Origin: Thalassospira lucentensis
GTDB lineage: Bacteria; Pseudomonadota; Alphaproteobacteria; Rhodospirillales; Thalassospiraceae
Direction of reading: 5' to 3'
Length of the DNA: 64,000 bases
Assembly (NCBI RefSeq): GCF_001613805.1
Contig: NZ_LPVY01000005.1
Span: 124,001 to 188,000 of the forward strand
Below the pieces are notes generated by a model. It did not search any database. It was not told the origin of the DNA and saw nothing but the letters and a program-made list of their open reading frames with translations. The position numbers and the translations under genes were made by a program. This document shows, one piece after another, positions 26,770 to 35,754 of the stretch (the stretch's first letter is position 1; each line of letters begins with the position of its first letter).

Positions 26770-27408
26770 ATGAAAAGTGACATCGACAATACCGTTACCG
26801 GCAGGATCACTCGCGAACTGGCCGACCGCATCATCGCCGGGCATATCGCGCCGGGCACGAAATTGCGACAGGACCATTTTGCCGAGGAATTCGGCGCAAG
26901 CCACGTACCGGTGCGCGAAGCCTTTCGCCGCCTCGAAGCACAGGGACTGGTCGTAAGCGAACCGCGCCGCGGTGTGCGGGTTGCAAGTTTTGACATCGCC
27001 GAAGTCCGCGAAGTTGCCGAAATGCGCGCATCCCTTGAAGTCCTCGCCCTTCGCCATGCCGCCCCGCACCTGACCAGCGCCATTCTCGACGAGGCAGAGG
27101 CGATCAACCGCGCAGGCGAAAATGCCCCCGATGTCCGGGCATGGGAAGAAGCCAACCGTGCCTTCCATCGCCTGATCCTGACCCCGTGCGGCATGCCCCG
27201 CCTGCTGGCAACCATTGACGATCTGCACGCAGCAAGCGCGCGTTTCCTGTTTTCAGGCTTCCGCATGGAATGGGAAGCCCCCACTGATCAGGATCACCGC
27301 GCCATCCTCAAGGCACTCCGCGAACGGCAGTTTGATGTTGCCGCCGCCACCCTTGCCCGTCATGTCAAATGGATCGGCACCAAACCGGGCACCAAAACCC
27401 GCCCGTAA
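26770..27408 (+). CDS. bioR: Biotin repressor BioR, GntR family
   Basis: A 212-residue FadR/FCD-type regulator. The winged helix-turn-helix occupies about residues 10-70 (ELADRIIAGHIAPGTKLRQDHFAEEFGASHVPVREAFRRLEAQGLV), and an all-helical FCD-like domain follows (AEMRASLEVLALRHAAPHL ... NRAFHRLILTPCGMPRLLATIDDLH). Assignment as BioR rests on BioR boxes ahead of itself and in front of bioY-bioB. In other alphaproteobacteria BioR represses biotin synthesis and uptake. No ribosome site is visible; the transcript may be leaderless or nearly so. Confidence 0.88.
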   Translation: MKSDIDNTVTGRITRELADRIIAGHIAPGTKLRQDHFAEEFGASHVPVREAFRRLEAQGLVVSEPRRGVRVASFDIAEVREVAEMRASLEVLALRHAAPHLTSAILDEAEAINRAGENAPDVRAWEEANRAFHRLILTPCGMPRLLATIDDLHAASARFLFSGFRMEWEAPTDQDHRAILKALRERQFDVAAATLARHVKWIGTKPGTKTRP

Positions 27409-27520
27409 CCCATTTCTTGAACCCATCCCGAACTGCTCCGAACCCGAAATCCACGGAGCGAACGTGATCCTGCCTGCCTTTTGGCAATGCAGGCCGCTGG
27501 CTTGCGCGCAAATTTCCATT

Positions 27521-27530
27521 TTATAGATAA
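27521..27530 (+). promoter_or_regulatory. BioR box, distal site upstream of bioY
   Basis: TTATAGATAA is the reverse complement of the other two boxes and a perfect match to the BioR pattern. It lies 174 bases before the bioY start and 130 bases from the proximal box. A weaker version, TTATCTATTT (27596-27605), lies between them. Confidence 0.8.
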
Positions 27531-27659
27531 AAATATATTATTAAAATCAATACTATAGCAGCATACCTTTGCAAATATTCACCAGTTTGACCCAATTATC
27601 TATTTTGGGATTGATTTCACCTCCCAGTCGCGGCGTAATTAATAGATGAGATTCGTTTT

Positions 27660-27669
27660 TTATCTATAA
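27660..27669 (+). promoter_or_regulatory. BioR box, proximal site upstream of bioY
   Basis: TTATCTATAA, a perfect BioR box, lies 35 bases before the bioY ATG. It would overlap the transcription start or early leader of bioY-bioB. Confidence 0.85.
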
Positions 27670-27703
27670 TTTTGAATCCGATCCTGAGGAGGATGAAATC
27701 ACC

Positions 27704-28279
27704 ATGAGCAATGCAATCTCCAAACCGGCCGAAACCCGCATATCATCGGGAATGAAATACAGCCTGATGGTTCTGGCCGGGGTCGCCATCCTGACCGCAA
27801 GTGCGAAGATCACCGTTCCCTTCTGGCCGGTGCCGATGACCCTGCAAACCATGGCAATCATGGCAATTGCACTGGCGACCGGCCCGCGCGTTGCCTGTGC
27901 GACGGTGCTGGGATATCTGGCGGCAGGGGCGGCTGGTCTGCCGGTTTTTGCCGGTACCCCGGAACGCGGCATCGGGCTTGCCTATATGGTCGGGCCAACC
28001 GGCGGCTATCTGCTGGGTTATCTGATTGCTTCGTGGCTGGTCGGTGCACTTGCAAAGGGACGCGGCACGCTGGCGCGTTTTGGCATCATGATGGCCGGCA
28101 TGATCCCGGTCTATGTTCTGGGTCTGGCATGGCTTGCCGCCTTTGTGCCACTTGAAAAGGTTGCCGAATACGGTTTCACCCCGTTCATTCTGGGCGACAC
28201 CATCAAGATCGCCCTTGTTGCCCTTGGCAGCGCGGCCTGCACCCGCCTTGTCAACCGCAATAAAGACGGCAACGCCTGA
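27704..28279 (+). CDS. bioY: Biotin transporter BioY
   Basis: The substrate-binding membrane component of biotin uptake (ECF-type). 191 residues with about six hydrophobic segments and family motifs [52 protein letters not shown] and [17 protein letters not shown]. The GAGGAGG region lies about 10 bases before the ATG. No bioM/bioN energising genes are adjacent, so it may work alone or with a shared ECF module. The stop and the bioB start share one base (TGATG). Confidence 0.95.
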   Translation: MSNAISKPAETRISSGMKYSLMVLAGVAILTASAKITVPFWPVPMTLQTMAIMAIALATGPRVACATVLGYLAAGAAGLPVFAGTPERGIGLAYMVGPTGGYLLGYLIASWLVGALAKGRGTLARFGIMMAGMIPVYVLGLAWLAAFVPLEKVAEYGFTPFILGDTIKIALVALGSAACTRLVNRNKDGNA

Positions 28280-29271
28280 TGAACAGTCTTCCCGCACAAA
28301 ACCCAGCAGTCGATCAAACCATCCGTCACGACTGGACAGTGGACGAGATCGAGGCGATTTATCGCCTGCCACTGCTTGAACTGATGGGCCGCGCCAGCGC
28401 GGTCCACAGGACCCATCACGATCCCAATGCCTTGCAAAAGGCCAGCCTGCTATCGATCAAAACCGGCGGCTGCCCCGAAGATTGCGCCTATTGCCCGCAA
28501 TCGGCCCACCACCGCGAGGTCAATCTGGGCAAGGAACAGTTGATGGACCCCGGCATGGTTTTGAAAATGGCGGCGCGCGCCAAGGCGGCAGGGGCGGATC
28601 GTTTCTGCATGGGGGCCGCATGGCGACGCGTGCGCGATGGCGCGGCCTTTGATGCGGTGATCGAAATGGTGCGTGGTGTGCGTAGTCTTGGCATGGAGGC
28701 CTGCGTGACCCTCGGCATGCTTGAAACCCGCCATGCCGAACGCCTCGCCGGGGCGGGATTGACCGCCTATAACCATAATCTTGATACCAGCCCGGAATAT
28801 TACAGTCAGATCATCTCTACCCGGACCTATCAGGACCGGCTTGATACACTGGCTGCCGTGCGCGGTGCCGGGATTGACCTGTGTTGTGGCGGGATCATCG
28901 GCATGGGCGAAAGCATCCGGGACAGGGCATCAATGCTTCAGGTCCTCGCCGGTTTCGCACCCCATCCCGAAAGTGTGCCGATCAATGCCCTCGTACCGGT
29001 GGCTGGAACGCCTCTTGCCGACCGTGATCCCGTCGATGCCCTTGAATTGGTCCGCATGGTAGCAACCGCGCGCATCACCATGCCAAAATCAACCGTCCGC
29101 CTTTCAGCCGGGCGCACCGACCTTACGCGCGAAGCCCAGATCATGTGCCTGATGGCAGGGGCCAATTCTGTATTTTACGGGGAAAAACTTCTGACCACGC
29201 CAAACCCGCAGGAAGATAGCGATACCACTCTGTTTGCAGCACTAGGCCCGATTCCAGCGTCGGCGGCCTGA
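28279..29271 (+). CDS. bioB: Biotin synthase
   Basis: A radical SAM enzyme that inserts sulfur into dethiobiotin. At 330 residues it is full length. The [4Fe-4S] motif [14 protein letters not shown] (Cys65, Cys69, Cys72) is intact, and cysteines and arginine of the second cluster are in [22 protein letters not shown] and [14 protein letters not shown]. It is translationally coupled to bioY and under the same BioR boxes. No bioF, bioA or bioD is near, so this locus by itself supports uptake plus the last step. Confidence 0.97.
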   Translation: MNSLPAQNPAVDQTIRHDWTVDEIEAIYRLPLLELMGRASAVHRTHHDPNALQKASLLSIKTGGCPEDCAYCPQSAHHREVNLGKEQLMDPGMVLKMAARAKAAGADRFCMGAAWRRVRDGAAFDAVIEMVRGVRSLGMEACVTLGMLETRHAERLAGAGLTAYNHNLDTSPEYYSQIISTRTYQDRLDTLAAVRGAGIDLCCGGIIGMGESIRDRASMLQVLAGFAPHPESVPINALVPVAGTPLADRDPVDALELVRMVATARITMPKSTVRLSAGRTDLTREAQIMCLMAGANSVFYGEKLLTTPNPQEDSDTTLFAALGPIPASAA

Positions 29272-29326
29272 CAATACCCAAATCAACCCCCGAACTTGTG
29301 CGCCCCACCCGCGCAAGGTTCACCTT

Positions 29327-29364
29327 GGCGAAGCGCCCCTCAGTCGGGCCTTCGCCATTTTTTA
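29327..29364 (+). terminator. Rho-independent terminator of bioY-bioB
   Basis: GGCGAAG and CTTCGCC pair around a 16-base loop, followed by ATTTTTTAT. It lies 56 bases after bioB. Confidence 0.85.
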
Positions 29365-29401
29365 TAAATGATCGGAAAACAGCGGAGAAAGGGCGGAAAG
29401 C

Positions 29402-29965
29402 CTAGTGGGCTTCGGCGGTTTCGTGTGGTTGATAGATAAAGCCATGCGCCGGATAAACCCGGCCGAATGTGCCAATCGTGTTCATCATCCGCACTTCCGA
29501 CCAGTCATTATTGGGCGAAACATCGACAACCGGCTGGCGATAATGCACCTTGCCCCGCGTACGCGAATCACTTCCCCAGTTGGCATGATTGACCATGATC
29601 TTGCGGCTGTCGAGGATGGCGGCAACCACCGCAACATGCCCGTATTTCAAACGCGATGTTTTCTTGAGCGCCAGAACGGCACCGACTTCGGGTTTTTTGC
29701 CGCGGTTATAAGTATTTTTCGCCTGATCCCACCAGGTCCAGGCATCACCATAAATCTCGATCCCGGAAACCGCGCGTGCATAGGGTACGCATTGCAAAAA
29801 TTCATCGGTGGGCGCAAAAGGCAGCAGGCGCGACGACGGCAGGCTGACATTGGTGACAGTCGAAACGCCGTCACTTTCAAGGCCGCTATTGGGTTTCGGC
29901 GTACTTGCGGATGCAAAACATCCCGATACAAGCATACAAAATCCGATAACGACGGCCAGCCGCAT
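29402..29965 (-). CDS. CHAP-domain lipoprotein (putative peptidoglycan amidase/peptidase)
   Basis: A 187-residue envelope protein. The N-terminus MRLAVVIGFCMLVSGC is a lipoprotein signal with lipobox LVSGC. A CHAP-type fold follows: the nucleophile region FLQCVPYARAVSGIEIYGDAWTWWDQA with Cys, then SRLKYGHVAVVAAIL with the histidine and IMVNHANWG. CHAP enzymes cleave peptidoglycan peptides. GGGGGAA before ATG 29965 supports this start over a longer frame lacking a signal peptide. It is downstream of the MFS gene on the same strand, about 100 bases away. Confidence 0.85.
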   Translation of the reverse strand: MRLAVVIGFCMLVSGCFASASTPKPNSGLESDGVSTVTNVSLPSSRLLPFAPTDEFLQCVPYARAVSGIEIYGDAWTWWDQAKNTYNRGKKPEVGAVLALKKTSRLKYGHVAVVAAILDSRKIMVNHANWGSDSRTRGKVHYRQPVVDVSPNNDWSEVRMMNTIGTFGRVYPAHGFIYQPHETAEAH

Positions 29966-30069
29966 GCGATATTCCCCCAAAAGGCACGATGATTTAAAAG
30001 GTCCTGACTCTGGCACCGTAACCCGACGAGTTTTAAACAAGCGTTTACGAAGCACGCCGAAAAACCCGA

Positions 30070-31347
30070 TCATTTTGCCGTTTCTGTGGCAGATTTCGCA
30101 TCAGTTGTACCAACACGATATAAACGCCAAAGTCCGACAATCGCCGCGCACAGGATCAATGCCCCCGACCCGCGCGCCGTATATTGAATATGCCCTGCCT
30201 CGGAAATCGCGCCAAGCATCGTGCCGCCAACAGCAATCCCGCCAAAACTCGTCGCACTCCAGAAGCTCATCACCCGGCCACGCAATTTATTATCGACGGT
30301 CAATTGCAATGCGGTTTGCGACCCGACTCCGACCGCTGTCAGACCAAAACCGGTAATCGCCACCAGCATCACCGCAAGCTCGTACCAAGGTGCAAAACCA
30401 AGCCCCAGCATACCGCACCCCGCAGCAAAAGCCCCGATGATCGTCACCCGCTGAAAGGCGGCCGGATCGGATTTGACCCGCGACAACATGAATGTCGATG
30501 CCACTGCACCGACCCCGCTTGCCGATGCCAGCATGCCAAGCCCGGTGACGCCGCGGTCATAAACTGCCTCGGCAAAGACTGGCATCAGTTCCACCATCCC
30601 GGTACCCACCAGTGCGACAAAACAGGATAGCGCCAGAACCGAGCGGATCATCGGATGATGAATGGCGTAATTCGCCCCGTCGACAAGCGCCGCCAGCACC
30701 CGTTTGCTTTTGGCATCGGCTGCCCGTTCGACATGGATTTTGACAGTCGCCAGAACAAAGATCATCGGGATATAGGATGCCGCATTGATCATGAATGCCG
30801 CCCCGGTACCCCATGTCGCGATCACCACACCACCAACCGCCGGACCAACCAGACGCGATATATTGAAATTCATCGCCGCATAGGCCACGGCGCGGCTCAT
30901 AAACTCCCGCTGGACAATCACCGGCACCAATGAAAGCCGAACGGGCGTCATCGCACTGGCCAAAACCCCGTTCGTCCCGGCCAGAACCACCATCCAGAAA
31001 AGGTTTATCTGCCCTGCCATCGACAGGATCATCAACAGAAATGCGGTTGCTGCCATCATCAGGTTCAGGGTCACCGCCGTTTTGCGCAGATTGACCCGGT
31101 CCGCCATCACGCCAAAAACCGGCCCCAGAATGAAGGCCGGGGCGAAATTAAGGGCGGCAATCAACCCGGTCCAGAATGGTGATCCGGTCAATGACCATGC
31201 CAGCCACGACATGGCGATTTTCTGTACCCAAAGTCCCTGGGTGGTGATGCATTGGCCGACCAGAAACAGGACAAAGTTTCGATCCTGAAAGATTGATTTC
31301 CGGGATGGCTCGGCGGTTGGTGGCAGCACGGATTTTCCAGTTTTCAT
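30070..31347 (-). CDS. MFS transporter, EntS-like
   Basis: A 425-residue inner-membrane protein with about 12 hydrophobic segments, of the MFS_3 (enterobactin exporter EntS-like) type. FLVGQCITTQGLWVQKIAMSWLAWSLTGSP and FGVMADRVNLRKTAV (the motif A loop) are recognisable, as is NKLRGRVMSFWSATSFGG in the second half. Substrate is unknown; no siderophore synthesis genes are near. The last bases overlap a longer reading of the CHAP gene but not its preferred start. Confidence 0.88.
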   Translation of the reverse strand: MKTGKSVLPPTAEPSRKSIFQDRNFVLFLVGQCITTQGLWVQKIAMSWLAWSLTGSPFWTGLIAALNFAPAFILGPVFGVMADRVNLRKTAVTLNLMMAATAFLLMILSMAGQINLFWMVVLAGTNGVLASAMTPVRLSLVPVIVQREFMSRAVAYAAMNFNISRLVGPAVGGVVIATWGTGAAFMINAASYIPMIFVLATVKIHVERAADAKSKRVLAALVDGANYAIHHPMIRSVLALSCFVALVGTGMVELMPVFAEAVYDRGVTGLGMLASASGVGAVASTFMLSRVKSDPAAFQRVTIIGAFAAGCGMLGLGFAPWYELAVMLVAITGFGLTAVGVGSQTALQLTVDNKLRGRVMSFWSATSFGGIAVGGTMLGAISEAGHIQYTARGSGALILCAAIVGLWRLYRVGTTDAKSATETAK

Positions 31348-31506
31348 GACGGGGCGGGATCATCTTGTACCGGACAGCTATATTAACAACGATCTTTGAT
31401 GGCCATATTTGGGGCGAAATGGCCTGCTATCCGGACAGAACGGTATTTGAAATGTCGCGATGAGTATAGGGACAGGCAAAGGCACGTACCATAGATTGTT
31501 CGCCTG

Positions 31507-33993
31507 ATGCATGTATCTGGCCTTCTCAAACCCCTCAGGAAAACACATATTTGTTTTAGGCATCAGGACCTAAAGGAAACGACCGCAGTTAATCATAACG
31601 CCGATCAATTTGGCATTCAGGCCTTCGGGGCGGAAACACCCATGCATCAGAACTTCCGGGAAATCGAACGCGAGCAATTCGCGATCCGCAACCAGACTTG
31701 CGAATGGACCATTCGGGCCATGACGGCGTTGCGCGCCAAAGTCGACATCAATATCAAGATGCATGGCGACCGGGATCATTTGGCGCAGGGCGATATTTTC
31801 ATGTTCAACCATTTCGCCCGGTTTGAAACCTTCATCCCGCAATATCTGATCGCGCTCGAAACCGGAGTGTTCTGCCGCTCGATCGCATCGGGCGAGTTTT
31901 TTGTCGAAGACAACCGGTTTTCACGCTATCTGCGCGCACTTGGCGGTGTCCCCAACGATTACGAACGTCTGCTGCCGTTCCTGGCCGAGGAAATCCTGCG
32001 CGGCGGCAAGGTCGTGATCTTTCCCGAGGGTGGCATGGTCAAGGACCGGCGCGTTCTCGCTGCCGAACGCCCACATCCCAAACGCCCGGATTACAGCATC
32101 TATTCCCGTTCTGCCGATCAACGGCGCGCTCATCATACCGGGGCGGCGCTGCTTGGGCTTTGCATTGACGGCTTCAAGATCGGTTTGTCGATGCTGCTTG
32201 AGAAGGGCAAACACGACGAGCTTGATCGCTGGGCAGATGCGATTGATACCACGCCCGAAACTCTCAAAGCCGCCCTTGCCAAGCCAACATTGATGTTTCC
32301 GGCCAACATCACCTTTCACCCGTTGCGTGTTGACCAGAACCTTCTGGCGCGGGGCGCAGATCTTTTTGCTGGCGGGCTGAGCCCCAAGATGGCCGAAGAA
32401 CTGATTATCGAAGGCAATCTTCTGTTCAAACGCACGGATATGGATATCCGGCTTGGCGATCCGGTTGATCCGCGCCATCAATTCAACTGGATTGACCGGC
32501 GTATGCTAGCCCACCGGGTTGAAACCGCAAACAGCATCGATGATCTTTTCCGTCCGGCCAAAGCGCTTGAGAAAATACCCGACCGCATCACCCAATATGC
32601 CATTAGCCGCCATATCAACCCGCTTCGCGATCATTGCATGGGTGTGATGTATTCCAACCTGACACTCAATGTCAGTCATCTGGCATCGCGCCTGATCATG
32701 ATGTGGCTGGCTGATGGCGTGACCGAGGTCGATATCGCCCATTTTGACCGCACACTTTATCTGGCGATCAAGAATGTCCAGCAGGCCGAAGGCATTCATT
32801 TGCATCGCGGCATGCGCAACCCGGCCGACTATATCGGCATCTTTGATCTGAAATGCCCGCAGATTCGCGAATATATTGATGCCGCGGTTCATCTTGGCCT
32901 GATCGAACGGTCCGAAGGCAAATATTGCTTCCTGCCGAAATTGCAGGAAGAAGCCACCTTTGATCAGATCCGCATGGACAACCCGGTGATGGTCTATGCC
33001 AATGAAATGGCACCGATCAACGCCGCATGGACTGCACTTGAAAAGGCGCGGGACGAAGTCGACCATCTGACACCACGCGATTTTGCCAAACGCCGTTTTG
33101 ATGATGAAATCCGGGCATGGCAATGGAACCGCGCCAAATACCAGAAACCCAAATACGCCGCGATCAATGATCAGGAAACTGCAACCGCCGATAGCCGCCC
33201 CTATCTGTTGCTGCCTAATGGCAACGAACATTTCACCACCGGCGTTCTCGTCGTCCACGGGTTCCTTGCCTCCCCGGCGGAACTTCGAAATCTTGGTGAT
33301 CGGCTGGCCGCACGCGATTATGCCGTGATGGGAGTCCGCCTTGCCGGGCACGGGACATCCCCGCACGAGTTGCAAAAACGTCCGTGGGGCGATTGGCTGG
33401 CATCGGTTCGGCGCGGCTATGAAATCCTGTCGGCCTTTTGCGACAACATCATCATTGTCGGCTTTTCAACCGGTGGGGCGCTTTCGGCCATTCTTGCGGC
33501 TGACCGGCCCGAAAAACTGGCCGGGCTCGTCATGGCATCGACACCGCTTAAATTCCGCAATCGCAATCTGATGTTTGTGCCGCTGCTTTATGGTGCGAAC
33601 AAACTGATGGGCTGGGTACCCTCGGCACAGGAAATGCTCAGTTTCCGGCTTAACGAATCCGAACATCCCGATATCAATTACCGCAACATCCCGATTGGCG
33701 GTCTGCACAATCTCCGTCAGGCGGTTGCCGAAATGCAAAACCGTCTGCCCGATGTCGCCTGCCCGATCCTGATTTTACAGGGCGATGGCGATCAGGTCGT
33801 CGATCCCGCCAGTGCGACCCTGATCAAACGCCACGCCACCGGATGCAGCCATCTTGATATCCAGGTCCTGGACTCCGATCGCCACGGCATCCTGAACGAG
33901 GATATCGACAACGCGGTCAATCGCGTGATCGACTTCGTCTCCAAAACCGCCCCGGCCAACAGCACCCTGACCGCAGCCATCCCGGCCCAATAA
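31507..33993 (+). CDS. PlsC-like acyltransferase fused to alpha/beta hydrolase
   Basis: An 828-residue two-domain protein. The first part is a glycerophosphate acyltransferase-like region: DIFMFNHFARFETFIPQ carries an HxxxxE in place of the usual HxxxxD (His102), and VVIFPEGGMVKDR (about residue 173) is acyltransferase motif III. A middle segment of about 250 residues is unassigned. From about residue 575 is a monoacylglycerol lipase-type hydrolase: VLVVHGFLASPAELRNLG, nucleophile VGFSTGGALSA (Ser654), ILILQGDGDQVVD and DSDRHGIL with acid and His. A phospholipid-remodelling role is inferred. The start is uncertain; ATG at 31642 is an alternative. Confidence 0.85.
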   Translation: MHVSGLLKPLRKTHICFRHQDLKETTAVNHNADQFGIQAFGAETPMHQNFREIEREQFAIRNQTCEWTIRAMTALRAKVDINIKMHGDRDHLAQGDIFMFNHFARFETFIPQYLIALETGVFCRSIASGEFFVEDNRFSRYLRALGGVPNDYERLLPFLAEEILRGGKVVIFPEGGMVKDRRVLAAERPHPKRPDYSIYSRSADQRRAHHTGAALLGLCIDGFKIGLSMLLEKGKHDELDRWADAIDTTPETLKAALAKPTLMFPANITFHPLRVDQNLLARGADLFAGGLSPKMAEELIIEGNLLFKRTDMDIRLGDPVDPRHQFNWIDRRMLAHRVETANSIDDLFRPAKALEKIPDRITQYAISRHINPLRDHCMGVMYSNLTLNVSHLASRLIMMWLADGVTEVDIAHFDRTLYLAIKNVQQAEGIHLHRGMRNPADYIGIFDLKCPQIREYIDAAVHLGLIERSEGKYCFLPKLQEEATFDQIRMDNPVMVYANEMAPINAAWTALEKARDEVDHLTPRDFAKRRFDDEIRAWQWNRAKYQKPKYAAINDQETATADSRPYLLLPNGNEHFTTGVLVVHGFLASPAELRNLGDRLAARDYAVMGVRLAGHGTSPHELQKRPWGDWLASVRRGYEILSAFCDNIIIVGFSTGGALSAILAADRPEKLAGLVMASTPLKFRNRNLMFVPLLYGANKLMGWVPSAQEMLSFRLNESEHPDINYRNIPIGGLHNLRQAVAEMQNRLPDVACPILILQGDGDQVVDPASATLIKRHATGCSHLDIQVLDSDRHGILNEDIDNAVNRVIDFVSKTAPANSTLTAAIPAQ

Positions 33994-34204
33994 TCCGAGG
34001 GAATGCCCGCCGAAGCCTCCCTTAGCCCCCGGAGCCCTTGAGCCCCCTCGGGCAAACGCCCAACGCCCACGCCACCTCCACAATGCCGCGGGTTAAATCC
34101 TCATACAAATAAAATGCGCCCGGGATTTACGATGCTGACGCATCAAATTTCGGGTGAATTCACGCCAACGGAACCCGCTTGACTCTTCGGCAAATTTGCA
34201 TGAC

Positions 34205-34224
34205 TTTGGATCCATGGATCCAAA
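34205..34224. promoter_or_regulatory. Perfect 20-bp palindrome over the GntR gene start, likely autoregulatory operator
   Basis: TTTGGATCCA followed by its exact mirror TGGATCCAAA is centred on the ATG at 34214. GntR/FCD regulators typically bind short palindromes of this kind near their own genes. Confidence 0.6.
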
Positions 34225-34846
34225 TAAAATCACTGAAACGCTTCAAAGCGAAATCGAAAACGGCACCCTTGCGCCCGGCACAATCCTGAAACAGGAACGG
34301 CTGGCCGAACGGTTCGGTGTCAGCCGGCAACCTGTGCGTCAGGCGCTGGAACGGTTGCTGGCAAACGGGTTGCTAACCAAACGATCCGACCGTAGCCTTG
34401 CGGTAAACGGCTTAAGTGCCAACGAGGCCCGCGAACTGTCGCAAATCCGCATTTCCCTTGAAACAACCGCCCTGATCCTGTCGATCCCGCATCTGACACA
34501 ACGCGACCTGCGCAAGGCAATCCGTTTGAACGACGATCTTTTTGAAGAAGAAGCCCCGGCCATCATCGAGGAGCTCGATATCGCGTTTCACCGGACCCTG
34601 TATGCCCCGTGTGGCAATGGTCGCCTGTTACAGATGATTGACGAATTGCGCCGCGAAGCGCGCCGCTCCTACCACCGGCAGCCAGCAGGATCACAGGCGC
34701 GCAAAGCGTTTTACGAAGAACATAATGACCTGCTGGCCGTATGTAACCTTGGCGATGTTAGCAAGGCCGTTGAAATTATTGAAAAACATATCGGCATCAC
34801 CTCACGACAACTTGTCGAGCATCCCGAAAATGGAGCCCCGCAATGA
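34214..34846 (+). CDS. GntR family (FCD-type) transcriptional regulator
   Basis: A 210-residue regulator with a winged helix-turn-helix (LKQERLAERFGVSRQPVRQALERLLANGLLTKR) and an FCD-like ligand domain (ISLETTALILSIPHLTQRDLRKAI, DIAFHRTLYAPCGNGRLLQMIDELR with metal/ligand His residues). ATG 34214 is chosen because the protein begins in register with relatives; a GTG at 34154 would add 20 unconserved-looking residues. Its stop overlaps the osmC-like gene by 4 bases. The palindrome across its start suggests autoregulation. Inducer unknown. Confidence 0.88.
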   Translation: MDPNKITETLQSEIENGTLAPGTILKQERLAERFGVSRQPVRQALERLLANGLLTKRSDRSLAVNGLSANEARELSQIRISLETTALILSIPHLTQRDLRKAIRLNDDLFEEEAPAIIEELDIAFHRTLYAPCGNGRLLQMIDELRREARRSYHRQPAGSQARKAFYEEHNDLLAVCNLGDVSKAVEIIEKHIGITSRQLVEHPENGAPQ

Positions 34847-35298
34847 GCAGTTTTGGCGCAGAAGTCAGATGGCAACGCGACGGCTCAAACTTTGCCGACC
34901 GCCGGTATAGCCGCGGTCATCTTTGGCGGTTTGACGGCGGGGTCGAAGTCCCCGCATCGTCATCCCCCCATGTCGTGCCGCTACCCTATTCCGTCGCCGA
35001 AAATGTCGATCCCGAAGAAGCCTATGTCGCCGCCCTTTCAAGCTGCCACATGCTGTTCTTCCTTGATTTCGCATCGCGTCGGAAAATCATTGTCGACGGC
35101 TATGTCGATGCTGCAACCGGCGTCATGGAAATGCAGGACGGCAAAACAGTCATCACCCGGGTCGAACTTTGCCCCAAGGTCACCTATGCCAGCACAGCCC
35201 CGACGGCAGAGATCGAGGCCGAACTGCATCACGCCGCCCACGAGGCCTGCTTCCTTGCCAATTCGGTCAAAACCGAAATCAGCATCAAACTTGATTAG
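34843..35298 (+). CDS. OsmC family protein
   Basis: A 151-residue OsmC/Ohr-fold protein with the two redox cysteines in AALSSCHMLFFL and HHAAHEACFLANSV, spaced as in peroxide-reducing members. OsmC proteins reduce organic hydroperoxides with lipoyl- or thiol-based donors. GGAG lies 7 bases upstream of ATG; the gene overlaps the GntR regulator by four bases, so regulator and enzyme are co-expressed. Cytoplasmic. Confidence 0.9.
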   Translation: MSSFGAEVRWQRDGSNFADRRYSRGHLWRFDGGVEVPASSSPHVVPLPYSVAENVDPEEAYVAALSSCHMLFFLDFASRRKIIVDGYVDAATGVMEMQDGKTVITRVELCPKVTYASTAPTAEIEAELHHAAHEACFLANSVKTEISIKLD

Positions 35299-35302
35299 GC
35301 TC

Positions 35303-35319
35303 ATTACCTGTCAGGTAAT
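35303..35319. promoter_or_regulatory. Perfect 17-bp inverted repeat upstream of the ABM gene, candidate operator
   Basis: ATTACCTG-T-CAGGTAAT is symmetric around one base, 68 bases before the monooxygenase start. A further ACCTG half occurs 15 bases on. It has the form of a TetR- or LysR-type operator; the cognate protein is not known. Confidence 0.5.
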
Positions 35320-35386
35320 CGTTTTGCTTCCCGACCTGTCATAACCTGCCCCGGTCAATATCGAAATCAGACCGAAGGCCGAGATC

Positions 35387-35737
35387 ATGAATGCAACCGT
35401 TAACACCGAAACAGGCCCGATTGCCGGCACCGTTATGCTGACCATCAAACCGGGCAGGGAAGACGAATTTCTTGCCCTGCTTCACCCGGTTCTGGATGCG
35501 ATGCGCTATGAGGCAACATTCATCAATGCCTTCCTGCATCACCATCCGGACGAACCCAATCGTTTCATGCTGTATGAAACGTGGGCCGATCTGGAAGATT
35601 TGATGGAAGTACAGATGCACCGTCCCTATCGGCAGGCCTTCTGGGACAGTTTGCCGGAACTTCTTGCGATCCCGCGCGAGATTGCCGTCTGGACCCCGAT
35701 GCGCAGCGACATCGCCCTGTTTTCAGGCCGCTCATAA
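35387..35737 (+). CDS. Putative ABM-domain (quinol) monooxygenase
   Basis: A 116-residue dimeric ferredoxin-like protein of the antibiotic biosynthesis monooxygenase family, with GTVMLTIKPGREDEFLALLHPVLDAMRYEATFINAFLHHHPDEPNRFMLYETWADLEDLMEVQMHRPYRQAF arranged as in YgiN-like proteins. The exact substrate cannot be told. It lies 88 bases after osmC behind its own candidate operator and ends 17 bases from a convergent methyltransferase gene. Confidence 0.85.
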   Translation: MNATVNTETGPIAGTVMLTIKPGREDEFLALLHPVLDAMRYEATFINAFLHHHPDEPNRFMLYETWADLEDLMEVQMHRPYRQAFWDSLPELLAIPREIAVWTPMRSDIALFSGRS

Positions 35738-35754
35738 CCGGCCCAAGTGGCCTT

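Noticed and set aside
33994..34080. CCGAGGG/CCCTCGG pairing after the acyltransferase-hydrolase gene as terminator
   Set aside because: The arms are about 40 bases apart and not followed by T residues.
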